Shown here piece by piece: positions 1 through 8,900 of a stretch of 19,482 bases of DNA; positions within the stretch are counted from its first letter, which is position 1, and each line of letters starts with the position of its first letter. Under the pieces are notes generated by a model. It saw only the letters and a list, made by a program, of their open reading frames with translations, made no database searches and was not told the origin of the DNA. Origin of the DNA: Streptosporangiaceae bacterium (GTDB lineage: Bacteria; Actinomycetota; Actinomycetes; Streptosporangiales; Streptosporangiaceae); the NCBI GenBank assembly GCA_030039095.1, contig JASHQP010000402.1, forward strand, positions 1 to 19,482, written 5' to 3'. The translations under genes and the position numbers were made by a program.

Positions 1-473
1 GCCTGCAGGTGCTCCCTGAGCGCGGGCAGCGCCAGGCGCGGCTCGACCGCGCCGTCCCTGCGGCAGCGCAGGGCGCCGGCGAACTCACCGCGCAGCGCGG
101 GATTGACCTCGCGGGCCGCCGGCGCGTCGAGGAACTCGAACCCGCGAACCGCGGCGTCCGGCTGCGCGGCCGCCTCCTTCAGCAGCCGTAGTTCCACATC
201 GTCGCTGGCCAGCGTCAGGGACCCGTTCGGCCGGAAGCCCAGCCCGGGCACGTCGGCGGCCAGTTCCTCCCAGCCCGCCCTGGCCCGCAGCGCCAGGCTG
301 AGCTCCGGCCCGGGAGCGCGGCCGCTGACCCAGATCAGGCCGAAGTTCCGGACGCTCGCGCCGCGCGCCTCGGGCTCCCGCTCGATGTGCAGCACACCGA
401 GCCCGCGGCGCCGGGCGGCCACCGCGTGCATCGTGCCGAGCACCCCGCCGCCGACCACCACCACACGTTCCAT
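1..473 (-). CDS. FAD-dependent oxidoreductase (DAO / TIGR03364-like), 3' end outside window
   Basis: The minus-strand frame opens at an ATG (473-471) and stays open to the left edge, giving about 157 N-terminal residues. It begins MERVVVVGGGVLGTMHA, a Rossmann dinucleotide-binding GxGxxG (residues about 4-17), with an acidic residue closing the second strand (HIERE) as expected for FAD. The segment ASVRNFGLIWVSGR (about residues 39-52) is the recognisable signature of the DAO-family flavoproteins of the TIGR03364 type, which family knowledge links to aminophosphonate or amino-acid oxidation. The partner phosphonatase or transporter genes would lie to the left and are not visible, so the substrate is inference. 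It is divergent from ppgK with 188 bases between the starts. A glycine/D-amino-acid oxidase relative is the alternative. FAD enzyme: confident; subfamily: moderate. Confidence 0.82.
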   Translation of the reverse strand, partial: MERVVVVGGGVLGTMHAVAARRRGLGVLHIEREPEARGASVRNFGLIWVSGRAPGPELSLALRARAGWEELAADVPGLGFRPNGSLTLASDDVELRLLKEAAAQPDAAVRGFEFLDAPAAREVNPALRGEFAGALRCRRDGAVEPRLALPALREHLQ

Positions 474-661
474 GGCCCGGTGCCCTCCTGCTGCGGCTCG
501 TATGCCTAGTCAATCGTGCCGCGGTGACGGGCCGGTGAACAGCCGGCCACGCAGAGCCGACCGGCCGACAGCGGACGCCGGCCCCGCTGGCAACGCGACC
601 GCGGACATGCCTACGCTGGCCTCGCACCCCGGAGGGCAATAGCGGACATCACGGAGGCGGC

Positions 662-1396
662 ATGGCTGACGTACTGGGAGTCGACATCGGCGGCACGGGC
701 ATCAAGGCGGCGCCGGTCGACGTGAGCGCCGGAAAGCTGACCGCCGAGCGGGTCAAGCTCGACACCCCGCACCCGGCGGTGCCGGAAGCGGTCGCCGAGG
801 TCGTGCGCCAGCAGGTGACGGGGTTCTCCTGGACCGGCCCTCTCGGCATCACGTTTCCCGGCGTGGTCATCGACAGCGTCATCAGGACCGCCGCCAACGT
901 CGACAAGTCGTGGATCGACGTCGACGCCCGCGAGCTGTTCGGCCGGGTGACGGGCCTGCCGGTCACCGTGATCAACGACGCCGACGCGGCAGGGCTTGCC
1001 GAGGTGAGATTCGGCGCGGGCGCTGGCCAGAAGGGCACCGTGCTGATGCTGACGCTGGGCACCGGGATCGGCAGCGCGCTGTTCATCGACGGCATCCTGG
1101 TTCCGAACACCGAATTCGGCCACATCGAGATCCGCGGCAAGGACGCGGAGAAGCGCGCCTCCGAGCTGGTCCGGGAAGAGCACGACCTGAGCTGGGGCAA
1201 GTGGGCCGGGCGGGTCGATGAGTACCTGGAGCACGTGGAGCAGCTCCTGTCCCCCCAGCTGATCATCATCGGCGGCGGCATCAGCAAGAAGTCGGAGAAG
1301 TTCCTGCCGCTGCTGACGGGCCTGCGGGCCAGGGTGGTGCCCGCAGCCATGCTCAACGACGCCGGCATCGTGGGAGCCGCGATGGCGGCCACCTGA
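662..1396 (+). CDS. ppgK: Polyphosphate glucokinase
   Basis: Encodes 244 residues of a ROK-fold sugar kinase that phosphorylates glucose in the cytosol using polyphosphate (and usually ATP) to give glucose-6-phosphate. The phosphate-binding loop DIGGTGIK is at residues 8-15. TFPGVV, the polyphosphate-glucokinase-typical VDKSWID, NDADAAGLAE (catalytic Asp), LGTGIGSALF, EFGHIE and a C-terminal IIIGGGISKK follow in order. Length is normal for actinobacterial PpgK (about 250). A GGAGG stands about 5 bases before the ATG, which fixes the start. A weak promoter-like pair TGGCAA (588-593) and TACGCT (612-617), 18 bases apart, lies in the divergent intergenic region and is only a suggestion. Two hairpins follow the stop. 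Nothing odd in the reading frame. Confidence 0.96.
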   Translation: MADVLGVDIGGTGIKAAPVDVSAGKLTAERVKLDTPHPAVPEAVAEVVRQQVTGFSWTGPLGITFPGVVIDSVIRTAANVDKSWIDVDARELFGRVTGLPVTVINDADAAGLAEVRFGAGAGQKGTVLMLTLGTGIGSALFIDGILVPNTEFGHIEIRGKDAEKRASELVREEHDLSWGKWAGRVDEYLEHVEQLLSPQLIIIGGGISKKSEKFLPLLTGLRARVVPAAMLNDAGIVGAAMAAT

Positions 1397-1442
1397 TTGT
1401 GTTGTTGACGTTACACGTAGTCATTCATCTGTTACGATCCGT

Positions 1443-1474
1443 GAAGGCCTTGACAGCAGCGCCTGTCAGCCTTC
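1443..1474. terminator. Strong hairpin downstream of ppgK
   Basis: Inverted repeat: GAAGGC plus TGACAG on the left (1443-1448, 1451-1456), a six-base loop, then CTGTCA plus GCCTTC on the right (1463-1474), with a two-base CT bulge. Twelve pairs form. It starts 46 bases after the ppgK stop. There is no U-run, as is common for actinobacterial terminators. It could also be the first stem of a small RNA. Confidence 0.55.
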
Positions 1475-1489
1475 CCCGGGGGCACACAG

Positions 1490-1520
1490 GTGGCCCGGCC
1501 GCACCCCGCGACCGGGCCAC
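1490..1520. terminator. Second hairpin, between convergent genes
   Basis: Perfect 9-bp stem GTGGCCCGG (1490-1498) with CCGGGCCAC (1512-1520) around a 13-base loop, followed by ATTGCTGTCC. It sits between ppgK and the convergent membrane-protein gene, so a bidirectional terminator is the simplest reading. Confidence 0.55.
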
Positions 1521-1565
1521 ATTGCTGTCCATGCAAGTACGTGCGCCGGCGATGCCCGTGGCGGC

Positions 1566-2213
1566 CTAGCCGGCCGGCCCCTCGGTGCCGGGGACCGGGG
1601 ACGGCCCGGGCGGCCCGTACGGCTGCACCCGCGCCCGGGCAGCCTGGCGCTCCCTGAGCCGCCTGACCGCCTCGATGCCCCCGGCGGTCAGGCCAGCGAA
1701 CAGGGACCAGAACGCGAGCGCGCCGATGCCGCCGAGCGACAGCGGCGCGTGCACCAGCACGCCCGGCCGGCCAGCCAGGAGAGCGTGGTTGAAGCCGGCA
1801 TTGCCCGACTGCTGCCCGATCCACATCGCGATCAGGGCCGCGGGCAGCCCGCCGGCCAGGACGGCGGCCATCGCGACCGGGCCGTGCCGCCGGACCGTGT
1901 AGCAGTACCCGAGCAGGCCGGAGATGACGCCGCCGATCGCCGTCAGCAGCGTGAACCAGCCGTCGGCCGCGATGAACGCGCTGGTCTCCGGGTTCACCAC
2001 GTCGGCCGAGCCGCGGCCGACCACGACCGCGAGCGCGCGCGGCGCCACCGCGGCCCAGGTGAGCCCGGCCGCCACGCCGAGCAGTGCCGTTCCCACCAGC
2101 ACGGCGGCCACAGCGCCGACGACGGCGGGCATGCCGAGCACGCGCCCGCCGCCACGCCAGGGCCAACGGCGGCCCGGGCCGGACGGCACCGGAAGCTGAC
2201 TGGGTTCGGCCAT
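1566..2213 (-). CDS. Four-helix membrane protein (possibly DUF2567-like)
   Basis: Encodes 215 residues from the ATG at 2213 (MAEPSQLPVP). Four hydrophobic helices are visible at about residues 30-56, 86-105, 112-132 and 158-180. A loop after helix 1 reads NPETSAFIAADGWF, leading into helix 2. The N-terminus is Pro/Arg-rich and cytosolic-like; the C-terminal tail after helix 4 is basic and then Pro/Gly-rich. The pattern (helix 1, a short extracytoplasmic loop with an AADG-like turn, three more helices) resembles actinobacterial DUF2567 proteins, from memory of the family only. No function is known. No clear ribosome binding site precedes this ATG; an upstream GTG at 2282 would add 23 Arg/Gly-rich residues and is less likely. 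It is convergent with ppgK and divergent from the ABC transporter. Confidence 0.75.
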   Translation of the reverse strand: MAEPSQLPVPSGPGRRWPWRGGGRVLGMPAVVGAVAAVLVGTALLGVAAGLTWAAVAPRALAVVVGRGSADVVNPETSAFIAADGWFTLLTAIGGVISGLLGYCYTVRRHGPVAMAAVLAGGLPAALIAMWIGQQSGNAGFNHALLAGRPGVLVHAPLSLGGIGALAFWSLFAGLTAGGIEAVRRLRERQAARARVQPYGPPGPSPVPGTEGPAG

Positions 2214-2320
2214 TCTGTGCAGCAGCGTACGTGACCGCCCGCCCCGGCCGGCGCGCTGGCCGCCCACGCGCGCGGACCTCACACGTCCGCCAGGTCGCGG
2301 CGCTATCGCGACTCACCCAG

Positions 2321-2474
2321 TATCCGACGCGTTCCGGCATGTCCGGATATGAGACAATCCGGGACGGGAAGCGCCAACGATTTAAATCGCTTGACGGCCG
2401 CGACCTTATTTTGATATCACTTTTACTGGACACGCTAGCTGGACATCACGGGGCGCTGAGAAACCTTGCTAGCT
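2321..2474 (+). promoter_or_regulatory. GC-poor control region of the ABC exporter: palindromes and promoter-like boxes
   Basis: This stretch is distinctly AT-richer than its surroundings. It holds TATCCG (2321-2326) opposed by CGGATA (2344-2349), the inverted pair CCGGAT (2343-2348) / ATCCGG (2357-2362), a perfect 12-bp palindrome CGATTTAAATCG (2378-2389), and directly after it TTGACG (2391-2396) with GATATC (2413-2418) 16 bases on, a plausible -35/-10. GCTAGCT occurs twice (2434-2440 and 2468-2474). Operator plus promoter for the downstream pair is inference from position. The whole 2214-2542 interval shows no convincing gene. Confidence 0.5.
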
Positions 2475-2542
2475 TAGGCGGGGGCTGCAGTTCGCCCGCG
2501 ATCTCCGAACTCACACAGGAACTCGCACAAGGAAGCAGCTGC

Positions 2543-3517
2543 ATGATCGAGGTACGCGATCTCACCAAGCGATACGGCGAAAAACTCGCGGTCGACAACC
2601 TGAGCTTCACTGTCGAGCCGGGCCGGGTGACCGGGTTCCTGGGGCCCAACGGCGCCGGCAAGTCCACCACGATGCGGCTGATTCTCGGCCTCGACTACCC
2701 CGAGTCCGGGACGGCCACCATCAACGGGCAGCGTTACCACGATCTGGCCCGGCCGCTGGAAACCGTCGGCGCGCTGCTCGAGGCCAAGTCGGTGCACCCG
2801 GGCCGGAGCGCTCGCAACCACCTGCTGTTCCTCGCACAGACGCAGGGACTGCCGCGCACCCGGGTCGACGAGGTGCTCGACCTGGTCGGGCTGCGCGAGG
2901 TGGCCAGCCAGCGGGCCCGCTCGTTCTCGCTCGGCATGGGCCAGCGGCTCGGCATCGCCGCCGCCCTGCTCGGCGACCCGCAGGTCCTGCTGCTCGACGA
3001 GCCCGTGAACGGCCTCGACCCCGAGGGTGTGCTGTGGATCAGGAACCTGATGAAGCAGCTGGCCTCGGAGGGCCGGACGATCCTGGTGTCCAGCCACCTG
3101 ATGAACGAGATGGCGGTCACCGCCGACTACCTGATCGTGATCGGCCGGGGCCGGCTCATCACCGAGTCGAGCACGGACGAGGTGATCGCCCGCAGCACCG
3201 ACAAGTCGGTACGCGTGCGCACTCCGGACGCCTCGCGGCTGACGGACCTGATCACCGGGGCCGGGGGCAGGGTGGCAGCCGGCGGCCCGCCCAGGCCGGG
3301 CGATCCCGCCAACGGCAACGGCGCCGAGCTCCTGACGGTCACCGGGCTCGACGCCGCCCGGATCGGCGAGATCGCGGCCTCCGCGTCGGTCGTGCTGCAC
3401 GAGCTGACCCCGGTGGCCTCGCTGGAAGAGGCGTTCTTGGAACTGACGTCCGGCAGCGTGGAGTTCGGCCAGCACGGCCCGGCTCCGGTCACGGCGGCCG
3501 AAGGGAGCACCCGATGA
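2543..3517 (+). CDS. ABC transporter ATP-binding protein (BcrA/drug-exporter type)
   Basis: Encodes 324 residues from the ATG at 2543, preceded by AAGGAAG at good spacing; the protein begins MIEVRDLTKRYG, the standard start of this family. Walker A is GPNGAGKST (34-42). The signature motif is LGMGQ (130-134), the variant typical of BcrA-like exporters rather than LSGGQ. Walker B VLLLDEP has D152/E153, the D-loop is NGLDPEG and the switch His is H185. A C-terminal extension of about 100 residues follows the nucleotide-binding domain, as in antibiotic/bacteriocin self-protection exporters. It acts at the cytoplasmic face of the membrane with the permease encoded next, which it overlaps by ATGA. 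In-frame codons continue upstream to about 2339, but they lack the local codon bias, so the later start is preferred. The substrate cannot be told. Confidence 0.95.
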   Translation: MIEVRDLTKRYGEKLAVDNLSFTVEPGRVTGFLGPNGAGKSTTMRLILGLDYPESGTATINGQRYHDLARPLETVGALLEAKSVHPGRSARNHLLFLAQTQGLPRTRVDEVLDLVGLREVASQRARSFSLGMGQRLGIAAALLGDPQVLLLDEPVNGLDPEGVLWIRNLMKQLASEGRTILVSSHLMNEMAVTADYLIVIGRGRLITESSTDEVIARSTDKSVRVRTPDASRLTDLITGAGGRVAAGGPPRPGDPANGNGAELLTVTGLDAARIGEIAASASVVLHELTPVASLEEAFLELTSGSVEFGQHGPAPVTAAEGSTR

Positions 3518-4356
3518 CGACCACATCGCCGGTTCAGGCGGCACCGCCCCCGGTGGCCGGGCCACACCCTCGGTTCGGCGGCCTGCTCAGCTCCGAGTGG
3601 ACCAAGATCCGCTCGGTGCGCTCCACGGCCTGGACGCTGATCATCTTCGTCGTGATCGTTCTCGGCTTCACGGCCCTGTTCACGTGGCTGACGGTGGCGA
3701 ACTGGAACGGCCCGAAGGCGGGCAGCAGGGATGCAAGCGTGGCCCTCGACCCGGTCGGCTTCGTCCTGGGCGCCGGGCTCGGCCTGGGCCAGCTGACGCT
3801 GTGCGTGCTGGGCGTGCTGGTGATCACCACCGAGTACTCGACGGGGGTCATCCGCTCCTCGCTGCTCGCCGTGCCGCGCCGGCTGTTGATGCTGACCGCC
3901 AAGTGCGTGGTGTTCGCGGCGCTGCTGTTCGTGCTCGGCGAGATCGTCTCGTTCGGCTCGTTCTTCATCGGCTCGGCGATCCTGCACAGTCACGTGCCGG
4001 TGTCGCTCAGCGACCACAACGTCACCCGCGCGGTCCTCGGCTCGGGGCTGTACCTGACCGTGCTCGGCCTGTTCTCGCTGGCGATCGGCGGCATCATCCG
4101 GCATACCGCGGGCGCCATCACCACGGCCATCGGTGTCGTATTCGTGCTGCCGATTCTCTCTGGGCTGCTGCCCAACAGCTGGGGAGCGCACGTCAACGGC
4201 TACCTGCCGGAGCAGGCCGGCACGCTGATCGGCCAGGCGCACCCGCCGGCCGGAGGCAACGTGCTCTCCGCGTGGGAGGGCTTCGGTGTGTTCTGCCTCT
4301 GGGCGGCTGTGCTGCTGGCCATAGCGGCGTACCTGCTCCAGAAGCGGGACGCCTAG
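3514..4356 (+). CDS. ABC-2 type transporter permease
   Basis: Encodes 280 residues and overlaps the ATPase stop by ATGA, implying translational coupling. After a Pro-rich start comes SSEWTKIRSVRSTAWT, the amphipathic entry helix typical of ABC-2 permeases in actinobacteria. About six hydrophobic helices follow, and the typical STGVIRSSLLAVPRR loop lies after helix 2. The last helix ends in YLLQKRDA. It should form the membrane channel of the exporter with the preceding ATPase; one permease gene suggests a homodimer. There is no linked substrate gene, so drug, lantibiotic or lipid export are all possible. The stop is 32 bases from the end of the convergent DUF2254 gene; CCGGC (4361-4365) / GCCGG (4374-4378) between them is a weak terminator candidate. 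Confidence 0.92.
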   Translation: MTTTSPVQAAPPPVAGPHPRFGGLLSSEWTKIRSVRSTAWTLIIFVVIVLGFTALFTWLTVANWNGPKAGSRDASVALDPVGFVLGAGLGLGQLTLCVLGVLVITTEYSTGVIRSSLLAVPRRLLMLTAKCVVFAALLFVLGEIVSFGSFFIGSAILHSHVPVSLSDHNVTRAVLGSGLYLTVLGLFSLAIGGIIRHTAGAITTAIGVVFVLPILSGLLPNSWGAHVNGYLPEQAGTLIGQAHPPAGGNVLSAWEGFGVFCLWAAVLLAIAAYLLQKRDA

Positions 4357-4388
4357 CCCGCCGGCCCTGCCCCGCCGGGTTCGGGTGG

Positions 4389-5741
4389 CTACGTCGCCGG
4401 GGCCACCGCCGTCGCGGTGACCCCGGCGTGCACGTCGAGCACCCGCTGGTAGGCGCGGCGGACGTCGTCCCGGTCCGATTCCTCGTCGACCGTCGCCTCG
4501 CTGAGCCGCTCGATCATCGCCGCCTGGTCGAGCAGCACCGCGCGGTCGTCCGCCGCCGCTGCCCGTTCCATGATCTTCGCCAGCGCGTCGAGCTGCCTGA
4601 TCATCACCGCCGGCATGCCGCGGCCGGCCTGGCGCACCTTCTCGAACGAGCGCTGGACGAGGCGCTGGTAGGTAACCTGCGTCGCGATCAGCCGCACGGC
4701 GCCGGACGGGTCCCGGTAGACCCGGGTCGGCTGCCATCGTCCTGTCACCTTGCACAGGCAGTCACCGATCCAGTCGATGCAGGTCAGCGCCGTGAACGTG
4801 TCGTTGACCGCCGCTGAAAGCGCCCGGATGCAGATCTCGACGAGCTGGTCGACGCCGAACGAGACGTCCTGGGCGAGCGTCCGGTACGGGCCGGTGACGT
4901 GGGCCCTGGCCAGCTCGCGGGCCACCTCGCCGGCCACGCCGGCCGGCCACACGGTTGCATAAGGATGCCCCTGGACCAGGAAGTGGCCCGGCCGGTAGCG
5001 CAGGTGGATCACCGCGTCCTTCTCGGCGGCGATCGTGACCAGCGTCCGGTGCTGGATGTACTGCAGGTAGCCGCTGCGCGGCGCCGCGACCTCCCCGCCG
5101 GGGCCGTCCATGTCCGCGATCAGCAGCGCCGCGTAGCGGGCGTCGGCGCCCACCGTCGGCTCACCGGCCTGCAGCTCGATGGCACCGGCGAGGTCCCCCG
5201 CGATGCTGGCGATCACCTGTGGCAGCTGGATCTGGACGGCGATGTGATGCAGGAAGTAGATCAGCACCGCGAGGTCGACCACCATCAGCACCAGCGTCAC
5301 CGTGATGCTGATGTGCGGGACGAAGGCCCCGTGATCGCCCTGGCCGATCGACCCGAGGGCCAGCACAGAGTAGACGAACGTGGCCACGAACGTGCCGAGC
5401 GTGAGCTGCGTGCCGCGGTCACGGATGAAGTTGCGCAGCATCCGCGGCCCGAACTGGGTCGAGGTCAGGGTCAGCGCGACGATCACGATCGAGAACACGA
5501 CCCCGACGACCGTGATGATCGCCGCGGCGATCGCGGTCAGGATCTGCCTGGCGGCGTCCGGAGATCCGCTGATCGCCCATCCGGGGATCTTGAACACCCC
5601 GTCGTAGGACGCCTTGTCCAGCGCGAACGTGCCGATGAACAGCAGCACAGCCGCGACGACCTCGATGGCGGGAACCAGCCACAGGTTGGTGCGCAGCACG
5701 TCGTTGCGGTACTCCGAGCCGCGCAGCAGGCGCCGGATCAC
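4389..5741 (-). CDS. DUF2254-type membrane protein
   Basis: Encodes 450 residues starting at a GTG (5741) with GGAGG six bases upstream. Four hydrophobic segments lie in the N-terminal third: about residues 22-43, 67-90, 109-129 and 138-165. The stretch around TSTQFGPRMLRNFIRDRGTQLTLGTFVATFVYS after helix 2 is the conserved core of DUF2254 predicted membrane proteins. The C-terminal 280 residues are soluble, with AVNDTFTALTCIDWIG, another family feature. The function is unknown; a channel-like or sensor role is speculation. The gene is convergent with the ABC permease and lies downstream of dnaE on the same strand, separated by 165 bases that include a duplicated 23-bp unit, so it probably has its own promoter. 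Confidence 0.88.
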   Translation of the reverse strand: MIRRLLRGSEYRNDVLRTNLWLVPAIEVVAAVLLFIGTFALDKASYDGVFKIPGWAISGSPDAARQILTAIAAAIITVVGVVFSIVIVALTLTSTQFGPRMLRNFIRDRGTQLTLGTFVATFVYSVLALGSIGQGDHGAFVPHISITVTLVLMVVDLAVLIYFLHHIAVQIQLPQVIASIAGDLAGAIELQAGEPTVGADARYAALLIADMDGPGGEVAAPRSGYLQYIQHRTLVTIAAEKDAVIHLRYRPGHFLVQGHPYATVWPAGVAGEVARELARAHVTGPYRTLAQDVSFGVDQLVEICIRALSAAVNDTFTALTCIDWIGDCLCKVTGRWQPTRVYRDPSGAVRLIATQVTYQRLVQRSFEKVRQAGRGMPAVMIRQLDALAKIMERAAAADDRAVLLDQAAMIERLSEATVDEESDRDDVRRAYQRVLDVHAGVTATAVAPAT

Positions 5742-5835
5742 CGGGGCCTCCGCTGGCGGTACCTGATGGGCTGCATGGAAAGCCTTCCAGCGAAAAGACC
5801 GTCGCCGACCAGTCTTCCCGGCTCACCTGGCTGCC

Positions 5836-5841
5836 ATTCTA
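5836..5841 (-). promoter_or_regulatory. Candidate -10 box for the DUF2254 gene
   Basis: On the minus strand this reads TAGAAT, a good actinobacterial -10 hexamer, 95 bases before the GTG start. No convincing -35 is seen. The leader between them contains the inverted repeat TGGAA/TTCCA (5776-5789). Confidence 0.3.
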
Positions 5842-5878
5842 CCTGTGCCGATATGGGCCAGGCGGGAGCGCGGGCCGA

Positions 5879-5924
5879 CGGTGTCAGCCCGCGGAAGCGA
5901 GCGGTGTCAGCCCGCGCAAGCGGG
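5879..5924. repeat. 23-bp tandem duplication across the dnaE stop codon
   Basis: Two adjacent 23-base units (5879-5901 and 5902-5924) match at 21 positions; both begin CGGTGTCAGCCCGCG. The dnaE stop (5907-5909) lies in one unit and an equivalent TGA is present in the other just beyond it. On the dnaE strand the inner unit contains a short hairpin, CCCGC-TTGC-GCGGG. Confidence 0.85.
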
Positions 5925-8900
5925 GCCCAGAAGCTGCTTCAGGTCGGCGAGCAGCGACGGCGACGGCCTGACCCGCAGCTTGTCATCCAGCTTCACGACC
6001 TTGGTGCGGGAGCCGGTCAGCAGCCTCAGGTGCACCTCGGTGGACCCCGGATGGGTGCTCAGCACCTCCCTGAGCCGCTCGACTACGGGAGGCACGCACC
6101 GTGCCTCCATGATCGACAGCACAAAAGGGCCCTGGCCGTCGGCTGGCAGATCGGGAGCGCTCACCTCCATCGCGATCAGCTTGGGGACGTCTTCGCGCCG
6201 GTCCAGCCGCCCCTTCACCAGCACGATCGCGTCGTCGATGATCAGCGACATGCAGGCCTGGTAGGTGGCGGGGAAGAACATCACCTCGATCGCGCCCTCG
6301 AGATCCTCGAGGACGGCGGCCGCCCACGGGTTGCCCTGCTTGGTCACCTTGCGCGCCACCCCGGACAGGATCCCGCCGACGGTGACCACCTGGCCGTCGC
6401 CACGGTCGCCCGGCGCGCCCCGGGCCGGCTCCTGCTCGGCGGACCCGACAAGCTGCGCGACCGAGCAGTCGGTGGCCGCGGCGAGCGCGTGCTCCATTCC
6501 CAGCAGCGGGTGATCGGAGACGTACAGGCCCAGCATCTCGCGCTCGAACGCGAGCAGCGTCGGCTTCTCCCACTCACCCGCGTCCACCGGAACCTGCACG
6601 TCGAACACGGACTCGACCTCGGGGTCCGCGCCGAACAGCGAGTCCTGGCCGATCGCCTCGTTGCGCTTGACGTCGATGACGCTGTCGATCGCCTGCTCGT
6701 GGATCAGCACCAGGCCCTTGCGCGGCTGGCCGAACGAGTCGAAGCCGCCCGCCTTGATCAGGGACTCGATCACGCGCTTGTTGCACACGTTCACCGGCAC
6801 CTTGCGCAGGAAGTCGGCGAAGCTGGTGAACGCGCCCTTGGACTTGCGCGCGGCGACGATCGACTCGACCACGGCGGTGCCGACGTTTCGCACCGCCGCC
6901 ATGCCGAACCTGATGTCGGGGCCGACCGGCGTGAACATCGCCGTGGACGCGTTCACGTCCGGCGGCAGCACCTTGATCCCCATCCGGCGGCACTCGTTCA
7001 GGTACAGCGCGGACTTGTCCTTGTCGCCCGCGACCGAGGTGAGCAGCCCGGCCATGTACTCGGCCGGGAAGTTGGCCTTCAGGTAGGCGGTCCAGTAAGA
7101 GATCAGCCCGTACCCGGCCGCGTGCGCCTTGTTGAACGCGTAGCCGGAGAACGGCACCATCACGTCCCAGATGGTCTTGATCGCGCCGTCGGAGTAGCCG
7201 TTGGCCTTCATGCCGGCCGCGAACGGCTCGTACTCCTTCTCCAGGATCTCCTTCTTCTTCTTGCCCATGGCCCGCCGCAGCAGATCGGCCTTGCCGGGCG
7301 AGTACCCGGCCAGCTTCTGCGCGGCGAACATCACGTCCTCCTGGTACACCATGAGGCCGTAACTCTCGCCCAGGATGCCCTGGAGCGGCTCGGCGAGCTC
7401 CGGGTGGATCGCCGTGACCTCTGCCCGCCCGGTCTTGCGGTCGGCGTAGACCGGGGCGCTGGCCATCGGGCCGGGCCGGTACAGCGCGATCACCGCGGAG
7501 ATGTCGCCGAACTTGTCGGTCCGCATCGCACGCAGCAGCCCCCGCATCGGGGCACCGTCGAGCTGGAACACGCCCAGGGTGTCGCCGCGCGCCAGCAGCT
7601 CATAGGTGGGCTTGTCGTCCAGGCCGAGCGTCTCCAGGTCGACCTGGATGCCGCGGTTCTCCCTGATGCCGCGGATCGCGTCGTCGATCACGGTGAGGTT
7701 GTGCAGCCCGAGGAAGTCCATCTTCAGCAGGCCGATGTCCTCGCACGAGGGGTAGTCGAACTGCGTGATCACCGCGCCGTCGGCCTCGCGCTTCCACACC
7801 GGGATATGGTCCAGCAGCGGCTCGCAGCTCATGATCACCCCGGCCGCGTGCACACCCGGCTGGCGGATCAGCCCCTCGAGCCCGCGTGCGGAGTCGATGA
7901 CTTGCTTGACCTCGGCCTCGCCCTCATACATCGCGCGGATCTCGCTGGCCTCGCCGTACCGGGGATGGTCCGGCTCGAACACACCGGACAGCGGCATCTC
8001 CTTGCCCAGGATCGGCGGGGGAAAGGCCTTGGTGATCCGGTCCCCGAGCGCATACGGGAAGCCGAGCACCCGGGAGGCGTCCTTGATCGCGGCCTTGGCC
8101 TTGATCGTGCCGTACGTGATGATCTGGGCGACCCGGTCGGCGCCGTACCGCTCCGTGACGTAGCGGATGACGTCGCCGCGCCGGCGTTCGTCGAAGTCCA
8201 CGTCAACGTCGGGCATGGACACGCGCTCGGGGTTGAGGAACCGCTCGAACACCAGACCGTGGGATATCGGGTCCAGGTCGGTGATGCCCATCGCGTAGGA
8301 CACGATCGAGCCGCCCGCCGAGCCGCGGCAGGGTCCCACCCGGATCCCGTTCCGCTTGGCCCACATGATGAAGTCGGCGACCACGAGGAAGTACCCGCAG
8401 AATCCCATGGTCTCGATCACGCCGATCTCGTACTCGGCCTGGGTGCGGCGCTGCTCGTCGTAGCCGTCCGGGTAGCGGCGGTCCATCCCCCGCCAGACTT
8501 CCTTGCGGAACCAGGTCTCCTCGGTCTCGCCGTCGGGCAGCGGGTACTTCGGCATCAGGTTCGACTTGGAAAACTCGACGTTCGCGCGCTCGGCGACGAG
8601 CAGCGTGTTGTCGCAGCCGGCCAGCCAGGCCTCGTCGGCGGATATGCCGCGCATCTCCTGCGGGCTCTTCACGTAGTAGCCGGTGCCCTCGAACTTGAAC
8701 CGGTTCGGGTCGGCGAGGTTCGTGCCGGTCTGCACGCACAGCAGCGCCTCGTGCGCGGAGGCGTCCGCTTCGCGCGCGTAGTGCAGGTCGTTGGTTGCCA
8801 GGAACGGCAGCGAGAGGTCGTTCGCGATCTTGCGCAGCCCCTCCCGGGACCGCAGCTCGACGCTCAGGTTGTGGTCCATGAGCTCGACGAAGAAGTTCTC

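Noticed and set aside
103..642. Plus-strand open frame over the FAD oxidoreductase and into the ppgK promoter region
   Set aside because: It is antisense to a clear flavoprotein N-terminus and shows only Ser/Arg/Ala-rich sequence without any recognisable domain.
2339..2542. In-frame N-terminal extension of the ABC ATPase starting at the ATG of 2339
   Set aside because: The codons lack the local G/C third-position bias, the stretch is full of palindromes and promoter-like boxes, and the protein family starts at MIEVRDLTKRYG with its own AAGGAAG site.
3127..4755. Long minus-strand frame opposite the ABC exporter
   Set aside because: Antisense shadow; composition dominated by Arg/Gly/Gln/His and no domains, whereas the plus-strand ATPase and permease have all expected motifs.
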